DNA of 64,000 nucleotides from Natrinema zhouii (GTDB lineage Archaea > Halobacteriota > Halobacteria > Halobacteriales > Natrialbaceae), in contig NZ_CP059154.1 of NCBI RefSeq assembly GCF_013456555.2, forward strand, positions 3,100,001 to 3,164,000, written 5' to 3'. The position numbers and the translations under genes are program-made. The notes beneath the pieces were generated by a model, which saw only the letters and a list, made by a program, of their open reading frames with translations, ran no database searches and was not told where the DNA came from. This document shows, piece by piece, positions 48,820 to 62,472 of the stretch. Within the stretch, counting starts at the first letter, position 1. Each line of letters starts with the position of its first letter.

Positions 48820-49272
48820 TCAGTTCGAGTCGACGACGAGGATCGGGACGCTGGTCGACCGGAGCGTCCGTTCGGTAACGCTGCCGAGCAGCGCCCGCTT
48901 AACGCCCGAGCGACCGTGCGAACCCATCACGACGAGATCAATTCCGTTCTTGTCGGCGTAGTTGGCGATCATCGAGTGGGGTCTGCCCGCCGAGACGTGC
49001 TCGACGACCTCGAGCCCCCTCTCGGCCGCGCGATCAGCGACGAAGCCGGTGGCGCTATCGGCGCGTTCCCGAACCTCGTCCATCTCGCCGTAGTTCCCTT
49101 GCTCGATGCGATCGAGCTGTTCGCCGCCGAGGCTGAGACTCATCGCGTTCGTATCGAGCACGTACAGGGCGTGTACTTCGGCCCCGTACTGTTCGGCGAG
49201 ATCGAGCGCGTGCTCGACCGCCTTCTCGGCCGTTTCGCTACCGTCCGTCGGAACGAGTATTTTCTCGTACAT
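48820..49272 (-). CDS. Universal stress protein (UspA family)
   Basis: A 150-residue UspA-fold protein. It begins MYEKILVPTDGSETAEKAVE and has the ATP-binding motif G-x2-G-x9-G-S (MGSHGRSGVKRALLGSVTER). It lies directly after the symporter gene on the same strand (three bases apart), so it is probably co-transcribed and tied to acetate uptake or energy status. Confidence 0.92.
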   Translation of the reverse strand: MYEKILVPTDGSETAEKAVEHALDLAEQYGAEVHALYVLDTNAMSLSLGGEQLDRIEQGNYGEMDEVRERADSATGFVADRAAERGLEVVEHVSAGRPHSMIANYADKNGIDLVVMGSHGRSGVKRALLGSVTERTLRSTSVPILVVDSN

Positions 49273-49275
49273 GGG

Positions 49276-50967
49276 TTAGTCGTCCGCGGGGGTTTCTCCC
49301 CCGTCGGTCACGACGTCTTCCGCGGTCTGCTGCTGCCCCATCGGTTCGGGGCTGTGACACTGTCGGACGACCCGCTTGGTCGCCATGTCCGGCTCGTCGG
49401 TCATCAGCGAGACGACGATGGTGACCACGAAGACGACCGGCAGCGTGATGAGCGCCGACCCGATGGCCGGCATCCACTGTGCCATTCCTGCCGAGAGCGG
49501 TGCCTCGAGCGAGGAGACGTACGTCGGGACGATCTCGTTGATCATCGGAAGGGACCACATGACCAGTCCGGTGGTCATGCCAGCGAGAGCGCCCTGACGG
49601 TTGGCGTTCTCCCACCACATGCCGAGGAAGAACATCGGGAACAGCACGGAGGCGGCCAGCGCGAACGCGTAGCCGACGAGAGCGGCGATCGACGATGCGG
49701 GGTCGAGCGCAGCCAGCGTGGTCAGCACACCGAGCGCGATGATCGACAGCCGTCCGACGAGGACCTGCTGGCGCTGAGTCGCGTCCGGGTTGATGATATT
49801 CGTGTAGATGTCGTGGCTGATCGCCGAGGAGCCGGCGATGAACAGCCCGGCAACCGTTGCGATCGCCGCGGCGATACCGCCTGCTGCGACCAGTCCGACG
49901 AACCACGTCGGCAGGGCCGCTAGCTGGGCCGCCAGCACGACGATGACCTCACTGGCTGCACCGGTCATGCCGGGGTCACCGTACGTTGCGCCGACGTTCG
50001 AGGAGTAGAGGTCCGTACCGAACGCCGCGAACGCGGGGGCGCTCCAGTACAGGATACAGATGAAGAACAGTCCCCAGACGGTCGACCAGCGGGCCGTCCG
50101 CTCGCTTTCGACCGTGTAGAACCGAACCAGCACGTGCGGAAGACCGCACGTACCGAAGATCAGCGAGAACGTGGTTGCGACCCACAGGTAGTAACTAGAG
50201 CCGGAGAACGGTTCGGAGAACTGGTCTCCGAGTTCGCTAATCAGCGCACCGTACTCGAGCTGGGGCAGCACCGTCGAGTAGCCCTGCGTCCAGCCGACGG
50301 CGTACAGGCCGAGCACGAACGCCATAATGAGGATGACGTACTGGACCGCCTGGCCCTTCGTCGCGCCCATCATCCCGGACAGCGTCAGGTAGGCGACGGT
50401 AATCGTCATCATGGCAACGACCATCACCTGGTAGCCGTCGAGGCCAGGGATGAGGCCGCCGAAGTCACCGAAGATGTACAGGCCGACGAGTGCCATCCCT
50501 TTCGCCTGACCGATAGCGTAGACGAATCCGATGAGGAACGTCGTCACGGCTGCGATGGCGCGTGCGGTGTCGGAGTTGAAGCGGTCGCCGACGAAGTCGG
50601 GTGCCGTATACTTCCCGAACCGGCGCAGCTGTGCGGCCATGAAGATGAGCAGAATGAAGTATCCCGTCGTCCAGCCGACGACGTACACCAGCCCGTAGAA
50701 GCCGGCCAGTGCGATGGATGCTGCCATCCCGAGATAGGACGCTGCCGACATCCAGTTGGCGCCGATTGCCATCCCGTTCTCGACGTTACCGATGGAACGA
50801 CCAGCGACCCACATGTTCTCGGTGTCGGCCACGCGGAAGACGAAGCCGATGGCGAGGAACAGGCCCAGCATCGCCAGCACCAGGATGGCCGGGACGATCT
50901 TGAACGAGATGTCCATCGCTTCCGGCAGAAGACTCTCCTGCAACGGAACGACCGGAACCCCCGTCAT
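49276..50967 (-). CDS. Sodium:solute symporter, large subunit (acetate-type)
   Basis: A 563-residue transporter of the SSS family with about 13 transmembrane helices. It resembles the ActP/VC_2705-type subfamily (ADTENMWVAGRSIGNVENGM, SAASYLGMAASIALAGFYGL, WTTGYFILLIFMAAQLRRFG). It overlaps the DUF4212 small subunit by four bases, and the pair lies next to acetyl-CoA synthetase, so acetate or a related short acid is the likely substrate. Confidence 0.9.
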   Translation of the reverse strand: MTGVPVVPLQESLLPEAMDISFKIVPAILVLAMLGLFLAIGFVFRVADTENMWVAGRSIGNVENGMAIGANWMSAASYLGMAASIALAGFYGLVYVVGWTTGYFILLIFMAAQLRRFGKYTAPDFVGDRFNSDTARAIAAVTTFLIGFVYAIGQAKGMALVGLYIFGDFGGLIPGLDGYQVMVVAMMTITVAYLTLSGMMGATKGQAVQYVILIMAFVLGLYAVGWTQGYSTVLPQLEYGALISELGDQFSEPFSGSSYYLWVATTFSLIFGTCGLPHVLVRFYTVESERTARWSTVWGLFFICILYWSAPAFAAFGTDLYSSNVGATYGDPGMTGAASEVIVVLAAQLAALPTWFVGLVAAGGIAAAIATVAGLFIAGSSAISHDIYTNIINPDATQRQQVLVGRLSIIALGVLTTLAALDPASSIAALVGYAFALAASVLFPMFFLGMWWENANRQGALAGMTTGLVMWSLPMINEIVPTYVSSLEAPLSAGMAQWMPAIGSALITLPVVFVVTIVVSLMTDEPDMATKRVVRQCHSPEPMGQQQTAEDVVTDGGETPADD

Positions 50968-51407
50968 TCGTCGACACCTCCGTCGGTGGCGGCGGCGGCC
51001 TCGCCGCCGGTCTCGTCACCGATGGTCGGGTGCTCGATACCGTACTTGGCATCGAGCGCGTCGCGCTTGCGCGAGTACCAGAACGCCAGGAGTAGCGCGC
51101 TGGTCGGCGCGCCGAACGCGACCAGGAAGTAGTGCAGCGGGAAGCCCAGAACCGGCATCTCGACCGTCATCGCGTCGGTCGCGAGGTACGTCAGCGTCAC
51201 CGGGGCCCACGTGGTGATGACCCAGATGACGAAGCCCGTCCAGACGATGCGCAAGTGGTCGCGCATGAACGGCGTACTCGGATTCAGGAGGTTCACCTCC
51301 GAACTGAGATAGTCGGTGTTTCGGTGCGCCTGGCTGGCCTGTCCAGCCACGCCACCGTCCGTTGCGGCCTGTTTATCAGTCGAGTCGTGAGTGTTATTAT
51401 CTGGCAT
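50964..51407 (-). CDS. DUF4212 small subunit of the symporter
   Basis: A 147-residue membrane protein with two helices (LRIVWTGFVIWVITTWAPVT and FPLHYFLVAFGAPTSALLLA) and the typical YSRKRDALDAKYGIEHP end. DUF4212 proteins accompany VC_2705-type symporters as a small subunit. The N-terminal about 45 residues are hydrophilic and acidic. ATGA overlap with the large subunit. Confidence 0.9.
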   Translation of the reverse strand: MPDNNTHDSTDKQAATDGGVAGQASQAHRNTDYLSSEVNLLNPSTPFMRDHLRIVWTGFVIWVITTWAPVTLTYLATDAMTVEMPVLGFPLHYFLVAFGAPTSALLLAFWYSRKRDALDAKYGIEHPTIGDETGGEAAAATDGGVDE

Positions 51408-51463
51408 ATGTGTGCGAATCGTATTTTTTAGTCGCGTTTTTTAGCCCGAAAATCGGGTGGTGG

Positions 51464-53440
<1,977 letters not shown>

Positions 53441-53513
53441 GGTACACCCACTCAATTGAATAGCTACTTAGTAAAGCACACCTCTAGTTGTGCAAAATCG
53501 ACCCGATTCTCGA

Positions 53514-53525
53514 GGGGGGGGGGGG
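53514..53525. repeat. Run of twelve G upstream of acs
   Basis: A homopolymer of 12 G (plus strand) lies about 75 bases upstream of the acs start codon, in the region between acs and the Bat-type regulator. Such tracts are prone to slippage and to sequencing error. Confidence 0.85.
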
Positions 53526-53719
53526 ACCTAGCATATATTGACAGTATTAGGAGGTGATACCCGCTCGGTGCGCGCGCTGAGCCCGAAAAATCGGTGGCGA
53601 GACGGGGTATCGCTCGGCGCGCATCGAGCCGTCTCGGAATAGTCCGTTCCGAACTCGGCGCAATCGAGCGGACCACCTAGAGACTTAGGCTCGAACCAGC
53701 CGACTACGACCAGGAGCCG

Positions 53720-55927
53720 TTACCCGTCCGGATCGTCGAGGAACGTCCGAAGCAACTCGTGTTGGCCCTTTCGAAGGTGGTTGTGCAGCGTCGGTGAGGA
53801 GACACCCATCGCGTCGGCGACTTCCTCGGCCGTGCTTTCCCGAGGCCAGTCGTAGTAGCCGCCGAAGTACGCTGCGCGGAGCGCGGCCTCCTGCCGGTCC
53901 GTGAGCCGGTCCTCGAGGCCTTCCCGGAACTCGCGGGCCGTCTGGACGGTCCGTTCGGCTTCGCGTTTCCCGATCAGTTCGGAGTCGGAAAACACCGACC
54001 GGAGGCCGTCGAGTATCGTCCGGAGGTCGGCGTCGGCCGCGCAATCTCCGGTGATCGTTGCGGACCCTCCCTCGAACACCGCCGCGTGGACGGTCACGCC
54101 GTACTCGGTTAACGTGACGATCGGACAGGAGCCCCTGATGACGAACTCGACGCGCCAGCTGTTCTCGTCGGTCTCGACCAGCCGACAGTCCTCGATCCCG
54201 GACGCAGCGTCGGCGAGGTCGAAGACGTCGGACGGCGAGGCCCCCTCGAGGCGGACGTAGTAGAGCTGCGTCGACTCGTCGATTGGGACTAATGAGTCGA
54301 GTTCGAACCGGCAGTCGAGCCGGCGCGAGGCGTCGACGAAGAACGATCGCTCGTCCCGACAGGCGACCTCGAGTTCGATCACCCGATCCGACAGCAAGAG
54401 GTTCCGTCGGCGGATCGCAGCGATCGCGTAGCCGACCTGACGGCCGATCATCGTGAGCCACTCGCGTTCGTCGGTATCGAAGGCCCCCGGACGGTCGGCT
54501 GCGATCGAGAGCATCCCGTAGACGGTGTCGCCGTACGCTAGCGGCACTCTCGCGACGGCCCCTTCGAACGTGTCGTCGCCGTCGAACGTCGCCGTGACGT
54601 CGTTCGCGACGACGACTTCGTCCGTCGGCCGAGCGTCGTCCGAGTCCGCCCGCTCGAGACCGGTAACCAGTTCGTCCTCGCGCCACTCATCGGGGACGAC
54701 TCGCTCGACCGCATCGGGGTTGATCCCGCTGGACGCGCGCCGTTCCCGGCGGCGATCCGAGATGGTGGCCCGGTCGATCCAGGCGAATTCGTACACTGGA
54801 CCGTCGGTGAGTGCGGCACACGTCGTCGTCTCGACCTCCTCGTGATCGGTCGACTCGAGCAACGCCGTCGTCACATCCCGGTGTCGCTGCGCGACCGCGT
54901 ACAGCCGGTCGAGTTCGTCTCGGCGCTCGCGGACGGCCTCGAGTTCCTCGTGCGTGCCCGTCCCGTCACGGACGAAGACGGCGAAGCCGCGGTGATTCCC
55001 CTGATCGTCTCGCAACGGCGAGACGACTTCGGTCGCCCGGAACTGCGAGCCGTCCTTGTGGACGCGCCAGCCGTCGGTCTCACAGCCCGACTCCTCGAGC
55101 GCGGTCGAGAGCGTTCGTTCGGGAGCCCCCGCCTCGACGGCGTCGTCCGTGTAGAACGTCGAGACGTGGGTGCCGACGATCTCGCCGGCCCGGTAGCCGA
55201 AGAGCGCGGCCGCACTGCGGTTCCAGCGCTCGACGTAGCCGTCCGCGTCGAGGCGGACGAGCGCGTATCGGTCGCTGGCGGCCAACAGGAGGCGAACGAC
55301 GCTGTCGTCGCTCACCGCGGGACCGGAGCGGGGATCGCCCGACTGCGGCCCGGACGGCCCCTCGACGGCGTCGAAGGCGTCGACGATCTCGGCGTCCGTC
55401 GGCTCGGGCAGATAGGACTCGAGGGCCTCGAAACTGCGCCAGCCGCCCGCGGTCTTGACGACTCGAGGGTTGACGTCGTGGTCGACGAGTGCAGTATGGG
55501 CGAAGTACTGCCGGAGGTCACTCGTCGAAACGTCGGCGAGTGCGGGGTCGTCGAAGAGCTCGTTCGCCCGATCGGCGACGTCCGAGACCAGCATCTGCAG
55601 TCGGCGAGGCGTGACGGCGAAAATACGATCGGTGGGGAGAAGGTCATTACTGCGGGCATATCGGCGGAGCTCGCGCTCGACGCGGGTCGGCAGATACGCG
55701 GTTCGGGTCCCTCGGTCGTCGGTCGGAACCCGCATCAGATATCGCGGCGGATCGATTCGCACCTGCTCGATGTCGTCGATCGTGAGCCGCGTCAACTCTG
55801 CCGGTCGAAGTCCGACATCCCCACAAAGCCGAATAACCAGTGCCTCACGGTAGGTTTCGGCCGCTTCGAGCAACGATTCGTACTCCTGTCGCGAAAGCAC
55901 CGCTTCCCCAGTCCCCTTGAGACTCAT
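53720..55927 (-). CDS. Bat-type transcription regulator with tyrosine-recombinase-like N-domain
   Basis: A 735-residue fusion. Residues 1-180 resemble the catalytic domain of tyrosine recombinases (CGDVGLRPAELTRLTIDDIE with Arg41, STSDLRQYFAHTAL with Arg139, GGW with Trp163, and ALESYLPEP with Tyr172). The His of the HxLR box is Ser136. Then a PAS domain (about 205-330), a GAF-type domain (about 345-510), a Bat-like region and a C-terminal HTH_10 (RLTDRQEAALRAAYFGGYYD). Bat proteins activate genes in response to redox or oxygen. Start ATG 55927. It sits between the two acetyl-CoA synthetase genes, so it probably regulates acetate use; its N-domain likely binds DNA rather than recombining it. 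Confidence 0.85.
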   Translation of the reverse strand: MSLKGTGEAVLSRQEYESLLEAAETYREALVIRLCGDVGLRPAELTRLTIDDIEQVRIDPPRYLMRVPTDDRGTRTAYLPTRVERELRRYARSNDLLPTDRIFAVTPRRLQMLVSDVADRANELFDDPALADVSTSDLRQYFAHTALVDHDVNPRVVKTAGGWRSFEALESYLPEPTDAEIVDAFDAVEGPSGPQSGDPRSGPAVSDDSVVRLLLAASDRYALVRLDADGYVERWNRSAAALFGYRAGEIVGTHVSTFYTDDAVEAGAPERTLSTALEESGCETDGWRVHKDGSQFRATEVVSPLRDDQGNHRGFAVFVRDGTGTHEELEAVRERRDELDRLYAVAQRHRDVTTALLESTDHEEVETTTCAALTDGPVYEFAWIDRATISDRRRERRASSGINPDAVERVVPDEWREDELVTGLERADSDDARPTDEVVVANDVTATFDGDDTFEGAVARVPLAYGDTVYGMLSIAADRPGAFDTDEREWLTMIGRQVGYAIAAIRRRNLLLSDRVIELEVACRDERSFFVDASRRLDCRFELDSLVPIDESTQLYYVRLEGASPSDVFDLADAASGIEDCRLVETDENSWRVEFVIRGSCPIVTLTEYGVTVHAAVFEGGSATITGDCAADADLRTILDGLRSVFSDSELIGKREAERTVQTAREFREGLEDRLTDRQEAALRAAYFGGYYDWPRESTAEEVADAMGVSSPTLHNHLRKGQHELLRTFLDDPDG

Positions 55928-56060
55928 CGATTCTAGTTCGCTCTTTCTGAAGACACGAACATAATTGTGTCGGCCTTTACCGGGTACATCGACAGTTGCC
56001 CGAATTCGGCGTCGCTCAAGGGGAGTACGTTCGTTTCGGGAATGTAGAAAGAGCGAAACG

Positions 56061-58112
<2,052 letters not shown>

Positions 58113-58216
58113 GTATCGTCCGAACCGTAGATGGTCAGAGGAATAAACGTTCCTTCTAATCCAAGACAATCAGCAGTTCAAGCTCCCGCTATTCGAGGCA
58201 GCGTTGCCCGCGTCGG

Positions 58217-58717
58217 TTAGAGATCGTCCTGGGTCGAATCGATATCGGCCATCTCCTCGGGATCGGCCTCGTGGCCGGGTTCGCGGACGACATAGACGTC
58301 GTACCGGTGGTCGTTCGCGACCGGGCTCCCGACGCTCGACTGAGGCGCGATGACCGAGCCCGCATTCTCCGAGCCGATGAAGACGACCGATGCCTCGATC
58401 TCGCCGGCGACCCGTCGGATCTCGCGGACGACGTTCGTCGTCGACGTCGCAGTCGGTTCGTCGGAGCTGACCCGCTCGACCCGGACGGTCGCCTCCGGCG
58501 TGACCTCCGTGGCGCGGGTCTGCATTCCTGTCGCGATCGCGTCCGGATCGAACGGCTCGCCCTGCGTGATCCAGCCGCGGTCCCGTGCGTACTCGGCGTC
58601 GTTCGGAATAACTGTCAGAACGACGAGCTCTTCGTCGAGCAACTCGCCGAACGTGGCGGCTCGCTCGAGCGCTTTCGTCGCCAACTCCGATCCGTCGAAC
58701 GGAACGAGTAGTGACAT
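58217..58717 (-). CDS. UspA-family protein, degenerate nucleotide site
   Basis: A 166-residue protein starting MSLLVPFDGSELATKALERA with a Usp fold (VVLTVIPNDAEYARDRGW, ASVVFIGSENAGSVIAPQSS). The usual G-x2-G-x9-G-S/T ATP motif is not complete, so it may not bind ATP. It lies between acs and another Usp gene on the same strand. Confidence 0.8.
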   Translation of the reverse strand: MSLLVPFDGSELATKALERAATFGELLDEELVVLTVIPNDAEYARDRGWITQGEPFDPDAIATGMQTRATEVTPEATVRVERVSSDEPTATSTTNVVREIRRVAGEIEASVVFIGSENAGSVIAPQSSVGSPVANDHRYDVYVVREPGHEADPEEMADIDSTQDDL

Positions 58718-58818
58718 ACGGCTAGCTCATACGACAGCGGAGGTAAATGTTCTCCCTCTCCGGCCATACTCATCCGTAATTCCCACCAGTATCGCGCGAC
58801 GGCTCGTTGTCCGGCCCC

Positions 58819-59262
58819 TCAGTGCCCCCCATCGTCTCCGTCGCCGACGACCAGCACGGGCCGGTCCGTGATCCTGACGACCCTGTCGACGGTGCTGCCG
58901 AGCAGTGCCCCTTTGAACGACGAGCGGCCGCGGGAACCGAGGACGATCGCCCCCGCATTCAGTTCGGCCGCGTAGTCGAGGACCTCCTCGTGCGGCACGC
59001 CGGAGCGAACGGCCGTCTCGACGGGAACACCGGCCGAGTCCGCCGTCGATTCCAGCTCCTCGAGCCAGCCCGACGCTCGCTCTCGATGGTGTCGCTTGGC
59101 CTCCGCGGGATCGACGATACCGGTGTCGTACTCGGTTCGTTCGTCGACGACAGCGATCCCGTACAGCGGTGCGTCGAACCGCTCCGCGAGTGCGATGGCG
59201 TGCTCGACCGCGGTCGCCGCGGCCTCGCTCCCGTCGGTCGCGACCAGAATGGAATCGTACAT
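58819..59262 (-). CDS. Universal stress protein (UspA family)
   Basis: A 147-residue UspA protein with an intact nucleotide motif (LGSRGRSSFKGALLGSTVDR) and start MYDSILVATDGSEAAATAVE. It is the third Usp gene near the acetate genes. The promoter is not clear; the next gene upstream (HD protein) diverges. Confidence 0.9.
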   Translation of the reverse strand: MYDSILVATDGSEAAATAVEHAIALAERFDAPLYGIAVVDERTEYDTGIVDPAEAKRHHRERASGWLEELESTADSAGVPVETAVRSGVPHEEVLDYAAELNAGAIVLGSRGRSSFKGALLGSTVDRVVRITDRPVLVVGDGDDGGH

Positions 59263-59400
59263 GGGCGTCGGTACGTGCCCCCTCGAGAAAGCATTGGGGC
59301 TCGCAGGGCAACGTCCTCGGACGTAGTTCCACCGCCCCGTCCGAGTGTCACCCGAAAGCTCCAGAACGATTATTTCTCGTCAAATAGTCACTCCTCTATA

Positions 59401-60066
59401 ATGTCGCAGGAACTGGGTTCCCGCGCTCGAGAGTTGGCGAAGCCCTACTACGAAGACGCCCTTCCGGCGCACGATCTGTTCCACGCTGCCCGAGTCAGAA
59501 ACGTATCGATTCGGTTAGCAGCGGAATGCGAGAGCAGGGTCGATAGAGCCGTCCTTTCCGCGGCGGCATGGTTACACGACATCGGTCGCCCGCAGGAGAG
59601 AATGGGAGCGATCGATGATCACGACGAGTGGGCCGCGGCCGAAGCCGCGGATCTTCTCGAGGCGGACGGAGTGACGGCGGATCGAATCGACGCAGTTACG
59701 CACTGCATTCGGGCGCACAGTATTCGGGCAAGTTCTCCGGAGCCGGAGACGCTCGAGGCCCGACTGCTCTTCGATGCGGACAAGTTAGACGCTGCTGGAG
59801 CGCGCGGTATCGTTCGACTGGCCTGTATCGTCGGCGAGCGTTCGGGCAGAGCCGGTGAAAAATACGCGGTCATCGACGATGCATCGGTGTCCGGAACGGA
59901 TTCGTCGGATAGTCCCGACATCACGCTCCTTCAGGAGTGGGCACGGGAGCGTCTGAACGCGTTGTATACCGCGCCGGGACGGTGCCTGGGCGACTCGCGA
60001 CGACAGTTCATGGACGATTTCTTCGCACAGTTCGAGAGCGAAATCGGTGTGGAGGGAGAGCGATAA
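59401..60066 (+). CDS. HD-domain phosphohydrolase, predicted
   Basis: A 221-residue HD-superfamily protein (LPAHDLFHAARVRNVSIRLA, AAWLHDIGRPQERMG, THCIRAHSIRASSP, LLFDADKLDAAGARG). This pattern matches the small YedJ-like HD hydrolases. The start at 59401 follows a TATA-like ATTATTTC about 29 bases upstream. Substrate is unknown, probably a nucleotide. Confidence 0.85.
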   Translation: MSQELGSRARELAKPYYEDALPAHDLFHAARVRNVSIRLAAECESRVDRAVLSAAAWLHDIGRPQERMGAIDDHDEWAAAEAADLLEADGVTADRIDAVTHCIRAHSIRASSPEPETLEARLLFDADKLDAAGARGIVRLACIVGERSGRAGEKYAVIDDASVSGTDSSDSPDITLLQEWARERLNALYTAPGRCLGDSRRQFMDDFFAQFESEIGVEGER

Positions 60067-60119
60067 TTTGGGCTTCGGTGAGTCTCGAGAGAGATGGCCG
60101 AGGGGGGTTCGAAGCACCG

Positions 60120-60854
60120 TCAGTCGCCAGTGCCCTTCTGTGAGCGATCTTCGATCCCGACACCACGCGCCGCCGTCGCCTTCACCGAGGCGACGATCGA
60201 CCGGCCCGGCTCGAGCCCCAGCGTCTCGACGCTCCGGCGAGTGACCAGTGCCACGAGTTCCGTGCTGTTCTCAACGCCCTCCCTGGCTTCCAGCTCGATC
60301 CCCACCCGAGCGACGGCGTCGCCGGCCTCGAGCCACGAGACGGTCCCCCGGAACCGATTTCGAACGCTCGTTCCCTCGGCTCGCGGCGCGTCGCTGGGCG
60401 CGTGGAGACTCACGGCGTCGGAGCGGATCGTCACGGACGCGGTCGAAGCCGCAGCCGGAACGACTGCCAGAATCTCCCCTGCATCGGTCTCGACGGTTGC
60501 CAGCTCACCATCGCGATCGATCACTCGCCCCGAGAGCACCGTCTCGTCGACGCGGGCGACGCCCTCGTAGGCCGCGACGAGCCGATCGAACCGCGCCAGC
60601 AGGTCCCGTGCCGTCGATGTCAGCGAACTCCCGCCGCCGTCGGCCCCGCCGCGGGTCCGCTCGACCAGCGGCCCGATTGCCTCCTCGAGCGCCACCACCC
60701 GTTGCTGGAGGCGGGGATAGGATCGCTCGAGGGCCTCGGCTGCCCCCGACAGCGAGCCGCGGTCATCGATCGCGCGCAGCATCTCGACGTCGCTGCGATC
60801 GACGGCGACGTCGTCGATCCGCAGGTAGGGGTCGAATTCCTTTTCCATGGTCAT
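60120..60854 (-). CDS. ModE-like molybdate/tungstate regulator
   Basis: A 244-residue regulator with an N-terminal LysR/ModE-type helix-turn-helix (LRAIDDRGSLSGAAEALERS) and C-terminal Mop/TOBE oxyanion-binding domains (VLSGRVIDRDGELATVETDA, LVALVTRRSVETLGLEPGRS). It is 63 bases after the ATPase gene of the adjacent transporter and on the same strand. It should repress the operon when molybdate or tungstate is bound. The start could be 60854 or 60848. Confidence 0.88.
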   Translation of the reverse strand: MTMEKEFDPYLRIDDVAVDRSDVEMLRAIDDRGSLSGAAEALERSYPRLQQRVVALEEAIGPLVERTRGGADGGGSSLTSTARDLLARFDRLVAAYEGVARVDETVLSGRVIDRDGELATVETDAGEILAVVPAAASTASVTIRSDAVSLHAPSDAPRAEGTSVRNRFRGTVSWLEAGDAVARVGIELEAREGVENSTELVALVTRRSVETLGLEPGRSIVASVKATAARGVGIEDRSQKGTGD

Positions 60855-60917
60855 CGGTGGGTCACGCGGTGATTTCGATCGAATCGCAGCCGAAGCTGAA
60901 TCCGCTCGAGTACCCCT

Positions 60918-61727
60918 TCACAATGAGGCGAGAAGTTCGTTTTCATCGTACAACAGGTCGCCGTTGACGAACCGAGCAGTTCGTTCGTCGCGGGGATCGT
61001 CGAAGATCCGCTCCGGTGGACCCACCTCGACCAGTTCGCCCTCGAGCAGGAAGGCGACGCGATCCGAGATCCGCTCGGCCTGGTGCATGTCGTGGGTCGC
61101 GAGTAAGACACCGTGATCGCGCTCGCGAGCGCGTTCGATCGCGCGCTCGAGGATAGCCGTGTTCCGCGGATCGAGATCCGAGGTCGGCTCGTCGAGCACC
61201 AGCAGGTCGGGATCCGCCGCGAGCGCGCGAGCGAAGGAGACCCGCTGGGCCTCACCGCCGGAGAGCGACCCCGCGTCGCGGTCCCACGCGTCCCGAAGGC
61301 CGACGAGTTCGAGGGCCCCGAGCGTTCGGTCGTCGACCGTCGGCGAGGCGCGAATCCAGCGGGCCGTGAGCCGCTCGAGGAAGTCTCCCACTCGCTGGGG
61401 CCACGACCGGCGAACCCGTTGGCCGATATCGACGTTGCGCGCCACCGAGGTCTCGAACAGGCTCGCTTGCTGGAAGACGATGCCGATCCGCCGACGGAAC
61501 TCGAGCCGATCGTCTCGAGACAGGGACCACGGATCCGTTCCGTCGGAGCGAACGGCACCGTCGGTCGGCCGCTCGAACAGCGCGGCCAGCCGCAACAGCG
61601 TCGTCTTGCCGGCCCCCGAGGGGCCGATGATCGTCACGATCTCGCCCGACTCAACCGCGAGCGAGACGTCGGTCAGGATCTCCGTCTCGTCGACGCCGTA
61701 GGACGCGTGCTCGAGTTCGAGGTTCAT
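60918..61727 (-). CDS. tupC: Tungstate/molybdate ABC transporter ATPase (TupC-like)
   Basis: A 269-residue ATPase. Walker A is GPSGAGKTTLLR, the signature is LSGGEAQRV, Walker B is LVLDEPTSDLDP and the His switch is in LATHDMHQAERI. It starts at ATG 61727 (MNLELEHASYGVDETEIL); an upstream in-frame ATG at 61826 would overlap the permease. Partner of the permease and binding protein upstream. Confidence 0.9.
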   Translation of the reverse strand: MNLELEHASYGVDETEILTDVSLAVESGEIVTIIGPSGAGKTTLLRLAALFERPTDGAVRSDGTDPWSLSRDDRLEFRRRIGIVFQQASLFETSVARNVDIGQRVRRSWPQRVGDFLERLTARWIRASPTVDDRTLGALELVGLRDAWDRDAGSLSGGEAQRVSFARALAADPDLLVLDEPTSDLDPRNTAILERAIERARERDHGVLLATHDMHQAERISDRVAFLLEGELVEVGPPERIFDDPRDERTARFVNGDLLYDENELLASL

Positions 61728-61761
61728 CGCTGCTCCGCCTCCATTGCAGTCGCTCGAATCA

Positions 61762-62433
61762 TTATCGACCTCCGAGCCGCAGGACGATTCCGTTGACGAG
61801 CAAGACGAGGACGAGCAACACCGCACCGAGCACCAGCGCCGTCTCGAACTCGCCGCGGCGCGTCTCGAGCGTGATCGCGGTCGTGATCGTGCGGGTTTTC
61901 GACGTCCCGTCGGCGTAGGCGATGTTGCCGCCGACGATCAGGACCGAGCCGACCTCGCTGATCGCGCGGCCGAAGCCGGCGAGAATCCCGGTCACGACGC
62001 CGTAGCGCGCCTCCTTGAGAGTGATCAGCGCGACGTCGGCTCGGGTCCCGCCGACACCGTAGGCCGCATCTCGGACGGCGTCGTCGACGCTCTCGATGGC
62101 CGACAGGGCGACGCCGGTGATCACCGGCGCGGCGAGGACGCATTGGGAGATGATCATGGCTTCGGGCGTGTAAACGAGCTCAAGCGCGCCGAGCGGGCCG
62201 CTGTTCGAGAGGGCCATCAGAACGAGCAGTCCGACGACGACGCTCGGAAAGCCCATCCCCGTGTTGATGACGGCCGTGATCACCCGCTTCCCGCGGAAGT
62301 CCGCGAAGCCGACGACGAAGGCGATCGGCAGACTGAGGAGGGTACTCAACAGGATGGCGGTCAGGCTGACCGTCAGCGAGACCTGGATGATGCTCCGGAG
62401 ATAGTTCGGTTCGGCGAGGGACTCGAATGGCAT
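61762..62433 (-). CDS. tupB: Tungstate ABC transporter permease (TupB-like)
   Basis: A 223-residue permease with about five to six transmembrane helices and the EAA loop ([20 protein letters not shown]). TupB-type motifs include [17 protein letters not shown] and [19 protein letters not shown]. It lies between the binding protein and the ATPase, with 34-39-base gaps. Confidence 0.9.
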   Translation of the reverse strand: MPFESLAEPNYLRSIIQVSLTVSLTAILLSTLLSLPIAFVVGFADFRGKRVITAVINTGMGFPSVVVGLLVLMALSNSGPLGALELVYTPEAMIISQCVLAAPVITGVALSAIESVDDAVRDAAYGVGGTRADVALITLKEARYGVVTGILAGFGRAISEVGSVLIVGGNIAYADGTSKTRTITTAITLETRRGEFETALVLGAVLLVLVLLVNGIVLRLGGR

Positions 62434-62472
62434 CGGTAGTGGGTCGTTTCGTCTGGGTAGTGGACCTGCCGA

